DNA of 64,000 nucleotides from Fodinibacter sp963730365 (GCA_963730365.1 CAVSRM010000005.1:186001-250000); one strand, 5' to 3'; shown: positions 8,572-17,350, counted from the stretch's first letter. Made by a program: numbers and translations. Notes: generated from the sequence alone by a model not told the origin.

Positions 8572-11192
8572 TGAGCCCCGATCGCCCCCTCGACCCCGTC
8601 TCCTCGATCAAGGTCAAGCTCGGCCTCCTCGTCGCGGCCAGCGTCGTCGTGGCGGTGCTCGTCGCCGCGATCGGCGACGCCGCGGGTGTGCCGTCGTGGG
8701 TGAGCATCCCGGTCACGGTCGCGGCGGCGCTCGCCGCGACCCAGTGGCTGGCCCGGGGGATGACCGCGCCGTTGCGCGAGATGACCGCGGCAGTGCGGTC
8801 CATGGCCTCCGGCGACTACGGACAACGGGTCACGGCGACGTCGTCGGACGAGGTGGGGGTGCTGGCCGGCGCCTTCAACGCGATGGCGGCCGACCTGGCC
8901 TCGGCCGACCTGCAGCGGCGCGAGCTGGTCGCCACCGTCTCGCACGAGCTGCGCACCCCGCTCACCGCGCAGCGCGCCCTTCTCGAGAACCTCGTCGACG
9001 GCATCGTCCGCCCGGACGACGAGGCCCTGCGCAAGGCCCTGCACCAGGCCGAGCGCCTGAGCGAGCTCGTCGCGGACCTGTTGGACCTCTCCCGCATCGA
9101 CGCCGGCGCCGCCCCGCTGCGACTGGCCGACGTGCGGGTCGAGGACCTGTTGCGCCGCGCCGTGGACGAGACGGCGGTCGACGGCCGGCCGGTGCGCGTC
9201 CAGCACACCGTGCTCCCCGCCGACCTCACGGTCGTCGCCGACCCGGCACGGCTCGCCCAGCTCCTGGCGAACCTCCTCGACAACGCCTCCCGCCACAGCC
9301 CGCCCGACGGCGAGGTCCGCGTACTCGCCCGCGCCGTCGACGAGCACGTCTGGGTGCTCGAGGTCAGCGACGACGGCCCCGGCATCCCGCAGGAGCAGGC
9401 GGCCCGGGTGTTCGACCGGTTCGGTTCGGGGGATGCCGCGGGCGGCGGCACCGGCCTCGGGCTGGCCATCGCCCGCTGGGTCGCCGAGCTGCACGGCGGC
9501 ACCGTCGCCGTCGTGCCCACTCCCGCCGGGCAGACCGGGGCGCTGTTGCGCGTGCGGCTGCCCCGAGCCCCTCGACCCTTCACCACGACCCAGGAGGCCC
9601 CCATGCCGCCCGCCGCGTCACCCTCGACCCCCGGCCCCGGCCCCGGCCCCGCCCCCGCCCCCGCGCCCGGCTCGGCCGGGCCCGCGGCCCCGTCCGCCAC
9701 GAACCCACCGCCCTCCGCGGTCGCGACGGTCTGGCCCGAGCGCGACCGGCGCCCGCGCCCGGCGGTCGTCCTGTCGGCGCTTGGCATCGGCACCCTGGCG
9801 GCACTGACGTGGCCCGAGCGAGGCATCGGCCTCGCCACGGCGGCGGTCCTGCTGCTCGCCGGGGCGTTGATGTGGGTCGTGGCGCGGAACAGGAGCCGCC
9901 CGTGGACCGTCGCGTGCGGGGTGCTGGCCACCGCGCTCGCGCTGACGACGGTGCTGCGGGATGCCGGCGGCGTCGTGACGCTCGCGGTCCTGGCCGGTGT
10001 CGTGGTGACTGCGGCGGGTCTCACCCGGGCGCACGGGCTGCTCGCCCACGTCGCCGCCGTCCTGGCGTGGCCGCTCTCGGCGATCCGGGGGCTGCCCCTG
10101 CTCGGTCGCACCTTCTCGGCGACGAGCCGGCTCTCGCTGCTCTGGCCGGTGCTGCGCACGGTGGGGCTCTCGATCGTGGCGCTCGCCGTGTTCGGCGGCC
10201 TGTTCGCGAGTGGGGACGCGGTCTTCGGCTCCTGGGCCTCGGCGCTCGTGCCCGATCTCGGCTGGGACACCATCGTGCTGAGGACCTTCCTGCTGGCGCT
10301 CGTGAGCGGTGTGGCCCTCACGGGGGGGTACCTCGCGATCAACCCGCCGGCGGTCGACCTCGTCCGGCTGCCCGACTCGCCGCGCTCCCGGCAGGCCTGG
10401 GAGTGGGCCGTGCCCGTCGCCCTGGTCGTCGCGCTCTTCGCCGGTTTCCTGCTCGCCCAGGCGACGGCCATGTGGGGCGGGGTCGACTACCTGCGCCGTA
10501 CGACGGGCCTGTCGTACGCGGAGTACGTCCACCAGGGCTTCGCGCAGCTCACCGTCGCGACCGCCCTCACCCTCGTCGTGGCAGCGATCACCCTCCGGGT
10601 CGCGTCCGTGGCGACGACGCACGACCGCGCCCTCGTGCGCGGCCTGGTCGGGGCGCTCGGCGTGCTCACCCTCGCGGTCGTCGCGTCGGCGCTCTACCGG
10701 ATGTCGCTCTACCAGGACGCCTTCGGCTTCACGGTCCTGCGGGTGTTCGTCGACGGGTTCGAGCTGTGGCTGGGTCTGCTCGTCCTCATGCTGCTCGTGG
10801 CCCTCGTGCGGCTCTCCGGGAGCTGGCTGCCGCGGGCCGCTCTCGTGAGCGGTGCCGTCTTCACCGTCGGCTTCGTCGCCCTCAACCCCGACGCCTGGGT
10901 CGCGGCTCGCAACATCGACCGGTTCGAGCAGACCGGAGTCGTCGACGCGTCCTACCTCGCCACGCTCAGCGCGGACGCGACGCCCGTCATCGTCGACCGG
11001 CTCCCGACCGAGCTGGCCACCTGCATCGTCGGCGCCCAGCGCGGCTCGGAGCCCACGGAGGACGCCCTCTCGTGGAACCTCGGCAGGTCCCGCGCAGCCG
11101 CCAGCGCGGCGACCCTCCCGCCGCTCCCGGACCCGACAGGGGCCTCCGTGGACTGCGCGCCCTCCCTGTCCTCGGAGTACCGCGCGCCCTGA
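8571..11192 (+). CDS. Sensor histidine kinase fused to a DUF4173-like membrane domain
   Basis: 873 aa, much longer than a normal kinase. Residues 1-331 form a complete kinase: two N-terminal membrane segments (about 16-36 and 43-60), HAMP, HisKA with H125 in VSHELRTPLTA, N box near 234-242, G1 DDGPGIP (268-273) and G2 GTGLGLAI (293-300). A Pro/Ala/Gly linker (about 332-385) leads to a polytopic domain (about 386-840) with around ten hydrophobic segments and the DUF4173-type motif RRTTGLSYAEYVHQGF. Such membrane proteins are, to my knowledge, usually separate genes. An AGGAGG site 5 bases before an in-frame ATG at 9603 (M345) suggests the second half may also be made alone. Function of the DUF domain is unknown. 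Confidence 0.85.
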   Translation: MSPDRPLDPVSSIKVKLGLLVAASVVVAVLVAAIGDAAGVPSWVSIPVTVAAALAATQWLARGMTAPLREMTAAVRSMASGDYGQRVTATSSDEVGVLAGAFNAMAADLASADLQRRELVATVSHELRTPLTAQRALLENLVDGIVRPDDEALRKALHQAERLSELVADLLDLSRIDAGAAPLRLADVRVEDLLRRAVDETAVDGRPVRVQHTVLPADLTVVADPARLAQLLANLLDNASRHSPPDGEVRVLARAVDEHVWVLEVSDDGPGIPQEQAARVFDRFGSGDAAGGGTGLGLAIARWVAELHGGTVAVVPTPAGQTGALLRVRLPRAPRPFTTTQEAPMPPAASPSTPGPGPGPAPAPAPGSAGPAAPSATNPPPSAVATVWPERDRRPRPAVVLSALGIGTLAALTWPERGIGLATAAVLLLAGALMWVVARNRSRPWTVACGVLATALALTTVLRDAGGVVTLAVLAGVVVTAAGLTRAHGLLAHVAAVLAWPLSAIRGLPLLGRTFSATSRLSLLWPVLRTVGLSIVALAVFGGLFASGDAVFGSWASALVPDLGWDTIVLRTFLLALVSGVALTGGYLAINPPAVDLVRLPDSPRSRQAWEWAVPVALVVALFAGFLLAQATAMWGGVDYLRRTTGLSYAEYVHQGFAQLTVATALTLVVAAITLRVASVATTHDRALVRGLVGALGVLTLAVVASALYRMSLYQDAFGFTVLRVFVDGFELWLGLLVLMLLVALVRLSGSWLPRAALVSGAVFTVGFVALNPDAWVAARNIDRFEQTGVVDASYLATLSADATPVIVDRLPTELATCIVGAQRGSEPTEDALSWNLGRSRAAASAATLPPLPDPTGASVDCAPSLSSEYRAP
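9592..9605 (+). promoter_or_regulatory. Internal Shine-Dalgarno and ATG inside the kinase fusion
   Basis: AGGAGG at 9592-9597, a five-base spacer, and ATG at 9603-9605 in frame with the fusion. It lies exactly between the end of the kinase catalytic domain and the start of the Pro-rich linker, where a separate gene would begin. It could give a stand-alone 529-residue membrane protein as well as the fusion. Confidence 0.55.
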
Positions 11193-11301
11193 GGTCGCGA
11201 TTCACGCTCACCACGGGGCACCCGGCGCCCGCCCCGACGACCCCGGATACCGCGGTCCCGCCCTCACCCCCGACTGGCGGGCCACGACCGGTCGGCACCG
11301 G

Positions 11302-11307
11302 CATACT
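11302..11307 (+). promoter_or_regulatory. Putative -10 element, leaderless aroQ
   Basis: CATACT lies eight bases before the aroQ ATG at 11316, and there is no Shine-Dalgarno between. The last two bases of the element (CT) plus the short gap suggest transcription starts at or within a base or two of the ATG. The first base departs from TANNNT, so this is tentative. Confidence 0.4.
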
Positions 11308-11315
11308 TCTCGACC

Positions 11316-11756
11316 ATGGACTCCCGCACCGTTCTCGTGCTCAACGGGCCGAACCTCAACCTCCTGGGGGAGCGAGAGCCCGACGTCTACGGCACCGCGA
11401 CCCTCGCCGACGTCCGGGACCTGTGCGAGGCAACCGCCCGGGGCGCCGGGCTGGAGCTCGACTTCCGCCAGAGCAACCACGAGGGAACCCTGGTCGACTG
11501 GGTGCAGGAGGGGCGGGCGTCCTGCGCCGGGATCGTCATCAACGCAGCCGGGTACACGCACACCTCCGTCGCGCTGCGCGACGCCCTGTCCGCCTGCCGG
11601 GTGCCTCGCGTGGAGGTGCACATCAGCGACATCCGTGCTCGCGAGGACTTCCGCCACCAGTCCTACCTCAGCGACGTCTGCGACCACCACGTCATCGGCC
11701 GGGGGGTGCCCGGATACGCCGAGGCCATCCTCTGGGTCGCGGACCGTCGGGTCTGA
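11316..11756 (+). CDS. aroQ: Type II 3-dehydroquinate dehydratase
   Basis: 146 aa, normal for the family. It catalyses dehydration of 3-dehydroquinate to 3-dehydroshikimate in the shikimate pathway, as a cytosolic dodecamer. The sequence opens with VLVLNGPNLNLLGEREPDVYG, carrying N13, the loop arginine R20 and the catalytic Y25. The later catalytic histidine is H102 in VEVHISDIRARE, and N76 lies in INAAGYTHTS. It stands alone rather than with other aro genes: the upstream kinase ends 123 bases before it and icmF starts 117 bases after. Type II enzymes can also work in quinate breakdown, but with no quinate genes nearby the biosynthetic role is more likely. Confidence 0.95.
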   Translation: MDSRTVLVLNGPNLNLLGEREPDVYGTATLADVRDLCEATARGAGLELDFRQSNHEGTLVDWVQEGRASCAGIVINAAGYTHTSVALRDALSACRVPRVEVHISDIRAREDFRHQSYLSDVCDHHVIGRGVPGYAEAILWVADRRV

Positions 11757-11840
11757 GCCTCGCGGGCCCGGCGGGAACAGCACACCGGGCCCCCGGTCGG
11801 AGGTGGGTCCCGGTACTCGCGGGTAGGTATTTGGGCGTCC

Positions 11841-11846
11841 TAGTAT
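11841..11846 (+). promoter_or_regulatory. Putative -10 element for icmF
   Basis: TAGTAT matches TANNNT and lies 27 bases before the icmF ATG, leaving room for a short leader with GAAGGGA as ribosome site. The -35 is not evident. I saw no cobalamin riboswitch in this 117-base gap. Confidence 0.35.
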
Positions 11847-11873
11847 CGGGAGACCGCCTCAGAAGGGACCCTC

Positions 11874-14800
11874 ATGGCAGCGCAGCCGTCCAGCCCGAAG
11901 CCCGAGCTCCACGTCGCCACCCACCCGGTGCGCATCGTGACCGCATCGGCCCTCTTCGACGGGCACGACGCGTCGATCAACATCATGCGGCGGATCATGC
12001 AGAGCCAGGGCGCCGAGGTCATCCACCTCGGGCACAACCGATCGGTCCAGGAGGTCGTCGACGCGGCCGTCGAGGAGGACGTGCAGGGAGTGGCCGTCAG
12101 CTCCTACCAGGGCGGGCACGTCGAGTACTTCGAGTACCTCGTTGAGCTGTTGCAGGATGCCGGTGCCGGCCACGTGCGGGTGGTCGGCGGCGGCGGGGGC
12201 GTGATCGTGCCCGCCGAGGTCGCCCGGCTGCGCGAGGCCGGCGTCACGATCTTCAGCCCGGAGGACGGCCAGCGCCTGGGGCTGCCCGGCATGGTCAACA
12301 CGGTGATCCAGGCCTGCGACACCGACCTCTGGGACGATCACCCGACGACGGCACACGCCGTGATGTCGGGTGAGCGAGCCGCCGTCGCGCGCGCCATCAC
12401 CGCCGCCGAGACCGGCCACCTGTCCGAGGAGATGCGGTCCGAGCTCGCCCAGGCGGCATCCGGCCGGGCGGTTCCGGTCCTCGGCATCACCGGCACCGGC
12501 GGCTCCGGCAAGTCCAGCCTCACCGACGAGCTCGTCCGTCGGATCCGGCTGGACCAGCAGGACAAGCTCCGGGTCGCCTGCGTCGCCATCGACCCCACCC
12601 GGCGCCGCGGGGGCGGAGCCCTGCTCGGTGACCGGATCCGGATGAACGCCCTCGACGGTGACCGCATCTACTTCCGGTCACTGGCGACCCGCGGCGGCCG
12701 TGAGGTTCCCGAGGCCCTCGGCGACGTCGTCACCATCCTCAAGGCCGCCGGCTACGACCTCGTCATCGTCGAGACACCCGGCATCGGCCAGGGCGACGCG
12801 GCGATCACGACCTACGCCGACGTCAACCTCTACGTCATGACCCCGGAGTTCGGAGCAGCGAGCCAGCTCGAGAAGATCGACATGCTCGACTTCGCCGACG
12901 TCGTGGCGATCAACAAGTTCGAGCGACGTGGCGCGATGGACGCCCTGCGCGACGTGGGCCGGCAGATGGTGCGCAACCGTGAGGCGTTCGGCAAGAGGCC
13001 CGAGGACATGCCGGTCTTCGGCACCTCCGCAGCGACGTTCAACGACGACGGGGTGACCGCGCTCTACCAGGAGCTGCGCGAGCTCCTCGTCGGCGCGGGT
13101 CTCGGCATCTCCGACGGCGCCCTCGCGCCGGTGTCCGTACGGCACTCCTCGGTGCTGCGACAGGTCGTGCCGCCCCAAAGGGTCCGCTACCTCGCCGAGA
13201 TCGCCGAGACCGTCCGCGGCTACCACGAGGACACCGAGCGGTTCGCCGCGGCGGCCCGTCGGGTGCAGCGGCTGGCCGAGGTCGGTGAGGACCTCGCGCA
13301 CGCCGGTGCCGACCGGTCCGCCGTCGACGCGCTCCTCGACGGTGCGCGCGAGGACCTCCCGCTGTCGGTGGCACGTCAGCTGGCCGGCTGGTCCTCGGTC
13401 GTCGAGGCCTACGTCGGTGACGAGCAGGTCGTCACGGTGCGGGACAGGGAGATCCACACGTCGCTGGTGAGAGAGACGCTCTCCGGCAACCGGATTCGGC
13501 GTGTCTCCCTTCCGCGCTACAGCGACGACGGCGACCTCGTGTCGTTCCTGCGTCGGGAGAACCTGCCCGGCCACTACCCGTTCACCGCAGGGGTGTTCCT
13601 CTTCAAGCGTGACAACGAGGACCCGGCACGGATGTTCGCCGGTGAGGGCGACCCGTTCCGCACGAACCGCCGGTTCCACCTGCTCTCCGAGGGGCAGCCC
13701 GCGACCCGCCTGTCGACGGCGTTCGACTCGGTCACCCTCTACGGGCGTGACCCCGACCGCCGGCCCGACATCTACGGCAAGGTCGGCACGTCCGGCGTGT
13801 CCGTGGCGACGCTCGAGGACATGAAGGAGCTCTACGCGGGCTTCGACCTGACCTCGCCGACCACCAGCGTCTCTATGACGATCAACGGTCCGGCCCCGAC
13901 GATCCTCGCGTTCTTCCTCAACGCCGTGATGGACCGGGAGGTCGAGGCTCGGGCAGCCGAGCAGGGACGCGAGCCGACCGGGCAGGAGGCCGACGGCATC
14001 CGTGCCTTGGCCCTGGCCCAGGTGCGTGGCACGGTCCAGGCCGACATCCTCAAGGAGGACCAGGGCCAGAACACCTGCCTGTTCTCCACCGAGTTCAGCC
14101 TGCGGATGATGGCCGACATCCAGGAGTGGTTCATCGCCAACAAGGTGCGCAACTTCTACTCGGTCTCGATCAGCGGCTACCACATCGCCGAGGCCGGGGC
14201 GAACCCGATCAGCCAGCTGGCGTTCACCCTCGCGAACGGCTTCACCTACGTCGAGGCATACCTCGCCCGGGGCATGGACATCGATGACTTCGCCCCCAAC
14301 CTGTCCTTCTTCTTCTCCAACGGCATGGACCCGGAGTACACCGTCATCGGCCGGGTGGCCAGGCGGATCTGGGCCATCGCGATGAAGGAGAAGTACGGCG
14401 CCAACGAGCGCAGCCAGAAGCTGAAGTACCACGTGCAGACCTCGGGACGGTCCCTGCACGCCCAGGAGATGGACTTCAATGACATCCGCACCACCCTCCA
14501 GGCGCTCACCGCGATCTACGACAACGCCAACAGCCTGCACACGAACGCCTATGACGAGGCCGTGACGACGCCGGGGGAGGAGTCGGTGCGGCGGGCCCTG
14601 GCGATCCAGATGATCATCACCAAGGAGTGGGGCCTGGCGCTGAACGAGAACCCGTTGCAGGGGTCCTTCGTCGTCGACGAGCTGACCGACCTCGTGGAGG
14701 CGGCGGTGCTGGCGGAGTTCGACCGGATCAGCGAGCGCGGGGGAGTGCTCGGCGCGATGGAGACCGGCTACCAGCGCGGCAAGATCCAGGACGAGTCGAT

Positions 14801-15125
14801 GCTGTACGAGCACCGCAAGCACGACGGCTCGCTGCCGATCGTCGGGGTCAACACCTTCCGCAACCCGCACGAGGGCGACTCCCCCAGGGAGGTCGTGCTC
14901 GCGAGGGGCTCGGAGGCCGAGAAGGCGGGGCAGCTGACCCGCGTGCACGACTTCCGGGACGAGCACCGCGAGGAGGCGGAGATCGCCCTGGCCCGGCTGA
15001 AGGACGCGGCGACCTCGGGCGAGAACGTCTTCGCGGTGCTCATGGAGGCGGCGCGGGTCTGCTCGTTGCAGCAGGTCACCGAGGCCTTCTTCGAGGTGGG
15101 TGGGCAGTACCGCCGAAACGTCTGA
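11874..15125 (+). CDS. icmF: Fused isobutyryl-CoA mutase (B12-dependent) with G-protein domain
   Basis: 1083 aa, full length for IcmF, which carries its own GTPase chaperone. Order: B12-binding domain (residues 18-150; FDGHDASINIMRR with the cobalt-ligand H31, then GGGGGVIVP), MeaB-like GTPase (about 200-410; P-loop GTGGSGKS at 207-214, NKFERRGAMDALRD as the guanine/linker region), and the TIM-barrel mutase domain in the second half (about 520-1083; TSGRSLHAQEMDFND). It interconverts isobutyryl-CoA and n-butyryl-CoA, and some members act on isovaleryl/pivalyl-CoA; substrate choice is not readable here. The DGHDAS rather than DGHDRG motif separates it from methylmalonyl-CoA mutase, which is encoded separately at 57-61 kb. 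Confidence 0.94.
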   Translation: MAAQPSSPKPELHVATHPVRIVTASALFDGHDASINIMRRIMQSQGAEVIHLGHNRSVQEVVDAAVEEDVQGVAVSSYQGGHVEYFEYLVELLQDAGAGHVRVVGGGGGVIVPAEVARLREAGVTIFSPEDGQRLGLPGMVNTVIQACDTDLWDDHPTTAHAVMSGERAAVARAITAAETGHLSEEMRSELAQAASGRAVPVLGITGTGGSGKSSLTDELVRRIRLDQQDKLRVACVAIDPTRRRGGGALLGDRIRMNALDGDRIYFRSLATRGGREVPEALGDVVTILKAAGYDLVIVETPGIGQGDAAITTYADVNLYVMTPEFGAASQLEKIDMLDFADVVAINKFERRGAMDALRDVGRQMVRNREAFGKRPEDMPVFGTSAATFNDDGVTALYQELRELLVGAGLGISDGALAPVSVRHSSVLRQVVPPQRVRYLAEIAETVRGYHEDTERFAAAARRVQRLAEVGEDLAHAGADRSAVDALLDGAREDLPLSVARQLAGWSSVVEAYVGDEQVVTVRDREIHTSLVRETLSGNRIRRVSLPRYSDDGDLVSFLRRENLPGHYPFTAGVFLFKRDNEDPARMFAGEGDPFRTNRRFHLLSEGQPATRLSTAFDSVTLYGRDPDRRPDIYGKVGTSGVSVATLEDMKELYAGFDLTSPTTSVSMTINGPAPTILAFFLNAVMDREVEARAAEQGREPTGQEADGIRALALAQVRGTVQADILKEDQGQNTCLFSTEFSLRMMADIQEWFIANKVRNFYSVSISGYHIAEAGANPISQLAFTLANGFTYVEAYLARGMDIDDFAPNLSFFFSNGMDPEYTVIGRVARRIWAIAMKEKYGANERSQKLKYHVQTSGRSLHAQEMDFNDIRTTLQALTAIYDNANSLHTNAYDEAVTTPGEESVRRALAIQMIITKEWGLALNENPLQGSFVVDELTDLVEAAVLAEFDRISERGGVLGAMETGYQRGKIQDESMLYEHRKHDGSLPIVGVNTFRNPHEGDSPREVVLARGSEAEKAGQLTRVHDFRDEHREEAEIALARLKDAATSGENVFAVLMEAARVCSLQQVTEAFFEVGGQYRRNV

Positions 15126-15171
15126 GCCCCCATGTCCTCTGGGGCAAGACGCCGGGTGGCAGGATGACGGG

Positions 15172-15933
15172 ATGCTGCTCACCGACACCACAGCCATCGT
15201 CACCGGGGGAGCGTCGGGTCTGGGGGCCGCTACCGCGGCCGCTCTGGCCGGCGCCGGCGCGCAGGTTCTCGCCCTCGACCTCCCGGAGGCCTGCGAGGGC
15301 GGGCCGGAGGTCGAGGGAGTCTCCTACGCTCCCACCGACGTCACCGTCGAGGAGCAGGTGCGCGCCGCCGTGGCCCGTGCCTCCGAGGACCCGTCCCGGC
15401 CGCTGCGCACCGTCGTCAACTGCGCGGGCATCGGCCCGTCGATGCGGATCCTGGGGCGCAAGGGCGTGCACGACCTCTCGGTCTACCGCAAGGTCGTCGA
15501 GATCAACCTCATCGGCTCGTTCACCGTCATGGCGGTCGCCGCCGAGGCCATCGCCGCCACCGAGCCCGACGCCGGTGGTCAGCGCGGGGTGGTCATCAAC
15601 ACCGCGAGCATCGCCGCGTTCGACGGCCAGGTCGGCCAGGCGGCCTACAGCTCCTCCAAGGGCGCCATCGTCGGGCTCACCCTGCCCGCGGCGCGCGACC
15701 TGGCCCAGCACGGCATCCGGGTCATGACGATCGCCCCGGGCATCGTCGAGACCCCGATGCTGGCCACCGTCTCCGACGAGTTCCGGGCAGGTCTCGCCGC
15801 CGGCGTGCCGTTCCCGCAGCGGCTCGCCCTGCCCGAGGAGTTCGCCAAACTGGCGCTCGCCATCGTCGACCACGACTATCTCAACGGCGAGACGATCCGG
15901 ATGGACGGCGCCCTGCGGATGGCGCCGCGCTGA
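15172..15933 (+). CDS. SDR-family 3-hydroxyacyl-CoA dehydrogenase-like protein
   Basis: 253 aa short-chain dehydrogenase. The NAD-binding motif TGGASGLG lies at residues 11-18, followed by NCAG (83-86). The catalytic residues are S146, Y159 and K163 (AYSSSKGAIVG). The closest look is the HSD17B10/3-hydroxy-2-methylbutyryl-CoA dehydrogenase group (long gap between strand 1 and the D36 acidic residue of ALDLPEA, and the RMDGALRMAPR end). Position right after icmF, with 46 bases between, supports short branched acyl-CoA catabolism, by inference. I start at ATG 15172 where the family N-terminus begins; an in-frame start at 15100 would overlap icmF. Confidence 0.85.
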   Translation: MLLTDTTAIVTGGASGLGAATAAALAGAGAQVLALDLPEACEGGPEVEGVSYAPTDVTVEEQVRAAVARASEDPSRPLRTVVNCAGIGPSMRILGRKGVHDLSVYRKVVEINLIGSFTVMAVAAEAIAATEPDAGGQRGVVINTASIAAFDGQVGQAAYSSSKGAIVGLTLPAARDLAQHGIRVMTIAPGIVETPMLATVSDEFRAGLAAGVPFPQRLALPEEFAKLALAIVDHDYLNGETIRMDGALRMAPR

Positions 15934-15953
15934 CCGCGCTCGACCCGGCCGAG

Positions 15954-16724
15954 GTGGCGCGCACCCTCGCCGACGACCTGGGGCATCCCGTCGAGGTGCC
16001 TCGGCGACCCCGACGTGTCGTGTCGCTCGTCCCGTCCCTGACCGAGGCGCTGGCGGCGAGCTGTCCGGACGTTCTCGTCGGTGCCACCGACTGGTGTACC
16101 CACCCGGCCGACCTCGACGCGCGCGGCGTGACGCGGGTGCGCGGCACGAAGAACCCAGACCTGCGCGCGATCGAGGAGCTCCGCCCGGATCTCGTCGTGG
16201 CCAACAAGGAGGAGAACCGGGAGCTCGACGTGCGGCGGCTGCGGGAGCGCGGGGTGCGCGTGTGGGTGACCGACATCGAGACGGTTCCGGGTGCGATCGC
16301 GTCGATGCGGCGGCTCCTCCTTGAGGTGCTGGGGCTCCCCGCCGACCCCGCGTGGCTGGCCGAGGCGGATGCGGCGTGGGAGGGCCCCGCGCCCGACCCG
16401 TCGGCACGCGCGGTGGTGCCGATCTGGCGCGACCCCTGGATGGTCGTGGGACGCCCGACGTTCACCGCCGACCTGCTCGCCCGGAGCGGTCTCGAGGCGA
16501 CGAGCGCCGGGGTGCCCGGTCGCTACCCGTCGGTCGACCTGGAGGCGCTGGACGACCCCTCGGTGGCCGACCTCGTGCTTCTTCCGGACGAGCCCTACGT
16601 CTTCACGGACACCGACGGCCCGGAGGCGTTCAGGTCGGTTCCGACGCGGCTGGTGTCGGGCCGTCTGCTCACCTGGTACGGCCCTTCGCTCGTCGCCGCC
16701 CGGATTTCGCTGGACCGATCCTGA
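15954..16724 (+). CDS. BtuF-like helical-backbone metal/cobalamin-binding protein, no signal peptide
   Basis: 256 aa from GTG 15954; homology seems to begin close to the start (VVSLVPSLTEALAA). The fold is that of periplasmic binding proteins for cobalamin or siderophores (BtuF class), with the second lobe around TADLLARSGLEA. There is no signal peptide or lipobox, and no permease or ATPase genes adjoin, so it is probably cytosolic and not a transport receptor. An in-frame CTG at 15930 is possible but unlikely. Its place after icmF-SDR suggests B12 handling, though this is inference only. Coding ends 49 bases before tRNA-Thr. Confidence 0.75.
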   Translation: MARTLADDLGHPVEVPRRPRRVVSLVPSLTEALAASCPDVLVGATDWCTHPADLDARGVTRVRGTKNPDLRAIEELRPDLVVANKEENRELDVRRLRERGVRVWVTDIETVPGAIASMRRLLLEVLGLPADPAWLAEADAAWEGPAPDPSARAVVPIWRDPWMVVGRPTFTADLLARSGLEATSAGVPGRYPSVDLEALDDPSVADLVLLPDEPYVFTDTDGPEAFRSVPTRLVSGRLLTWYGPSLVAARISLDRS

Positions 16725-16735
16725 GCGTGTAGTGT
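16706..16735 (+). promoter_or_regulatory. Weak putative promoter for the tRNA-Thr/tRNA-Met pair
   Basis: TTCGCT, an 18-base spacer and TAGTGT (16730-16735) lie about 40 bases before tRNA-Thr. The -10 is acceptable; the -35 is weak. Confidence 0.35.
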
Positions 16736-16773
16736 CTCCGTCGCGCCCGGGCGGTTCTCCGTCAGTGGCGCGC

Positions 16774-16846
16774 GCCCCCTTAGCTCAGTCGGCAGAGCGT
16801 TTCCATGGTAAGGAAAAGGTCGTCGGTTCGATTCCGACAGGGGGCT
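16774..16846 (+). tRNA. tRNA-Thr (anticodon GGT)
   Basis: 73 bases fold into a full cloverleaf: acceptor GCCCCCT with AGGGGGC, D arm GCTC/GAGC, anticodon stem TTTCC/GGAAA around ATGGTAA (anticodon GGT, reading ACC/ACT) and T arm GTCGG/CCGAC with TTCGATT. The discriminator is T. CCA is not encoded. Confidence 0.96.
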
Positions 16847-16888
16847 CTGCATCGGCCGACCGGCTCCACCGGGCGGCCGGCGCCCCAA

Positions 16889-16962
16889 GGCGGGGTAGCT
16901 CAGCTGGTTAGAGCGCACGACTCATAATCGTGAGGTCGCGGGATCGAGCCCCGCTCCCGCTA
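16889..16962 (+). tRNA. tRNA-Met (anticodon CAT, elongator)
   Basis: 74 bases. Acceptor GGCGGGG pairs with TCCCGCT using two G-T pairs. The D arm is GCTC/GAGC, the anticodon stem CACGA/TCGTG encloses CTCATAA, and the T arm is GCGGG/CCCGC. The paired 1-72 position (G-T) and the lack of the three G-C pairs of initiator tRNA below the loop mark it as elongator. CCA is not encoded. Confidence 0.93.
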
Positions 16963-16975
16963 CCGAGATCGCGAT

Positions 16976-17004
16976 TTCTGGGAATGCCAGTGCTCGCGTA
17001 TCCT
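16976..17004 (+). promoter_or_regulatory. Putative rpmG promoter
   Basis: TTCTGG (16976-16981), a 17-base spacer and TATCCT (16999-17004), about 78 bases before the rpmG ATG. Confidence 0.45.
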
Positions 17005-17082
17005 GTTGTGCTGGTGTCGCGCGTTCCCGCGTCCGGCGCGACGCCCCGATATCGATTCACTCCCCGAGAGCAGGTTGCCCCC

Positions 17083-17250
17083 ATGGCCAAGGCCACCGAC
17101 GTCCGCCCGAAGATCACGATGGCGTGCACGGAGTGCAAGGAGCGCAACTACATCACCAAGAAGAACCGTCGCAACGACCCCGACCGGCTCGACCTGGCGA
17201 AGTTCTGCCCGCGCTGCAAGAAGCACACGACCCACCGCGAGACCCGCTGA
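17083..17250 (+). CDS. rpmG: 50S ribosomal protein L33
   Basis: 55 aa zinc-ribbon protein of the large subunit. Two cysteine pairs, ACTECKE and FCPRCKK, are intact, so this is the zinc-containing (C+) form. The ATG at 17083 gives MAKATDVRPKI, the normal family start. It is monocistronic: tRNA-Met and its own promoter lie upstream, and a strong hairpin terminator begins 13 bases after the stop. The tRNA-Thr, tRNA-Met, rpmG, hadA, hadB, murB order is common in Actinomycetota. Confidence 0.96.
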   Translation: MAKATDVRPKITMACTECKERNYITKKNRRNDPDRLDLAKFCPRCKKHTTHRETR

Positions 17251-17263
17251 CACGGGTTCGCCT

Positions 17264-17306
17264 GCGAGAGGCCGCCGCACACCACGTGGTGTCGGCGGCC
17301 TCTCGC
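17264..17306 (+). terminator. rpmG terminator
   Basis: Long hairpin: 14-base arms (17264-17277 and 17293-17306) pair perfectly, with an inner five-pair stem, one bulged C and loop ACGT. It lies between rpmG and hadA. Confidence 0.85.
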
Positions 17307-17338
17307 TGTGCGGGGCGCCCGGCCCGGTGCGCGGGCCC

Positions 17339-17344
17339 TAGAGT
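17339..17344 (+). promoter_or_regulatory. -10 element giving a leaderless hadA mRNA
   Basis: TAGAGT, six bases, then ATG at 17351. There is no Shine-Dalgarno between. This is the classic leaderless layout of actinobacteria. Confidence 0.6.
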
Positions 17345-17350
17345 GGCGTC

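Noticed and set aside
11757..11873. Cobalamin riboswitch before icmF
   Set aside because: The gap is only 117 bases and shows no B12-box-like sequence or the large structure needed. The mutA leader was also checked without result.
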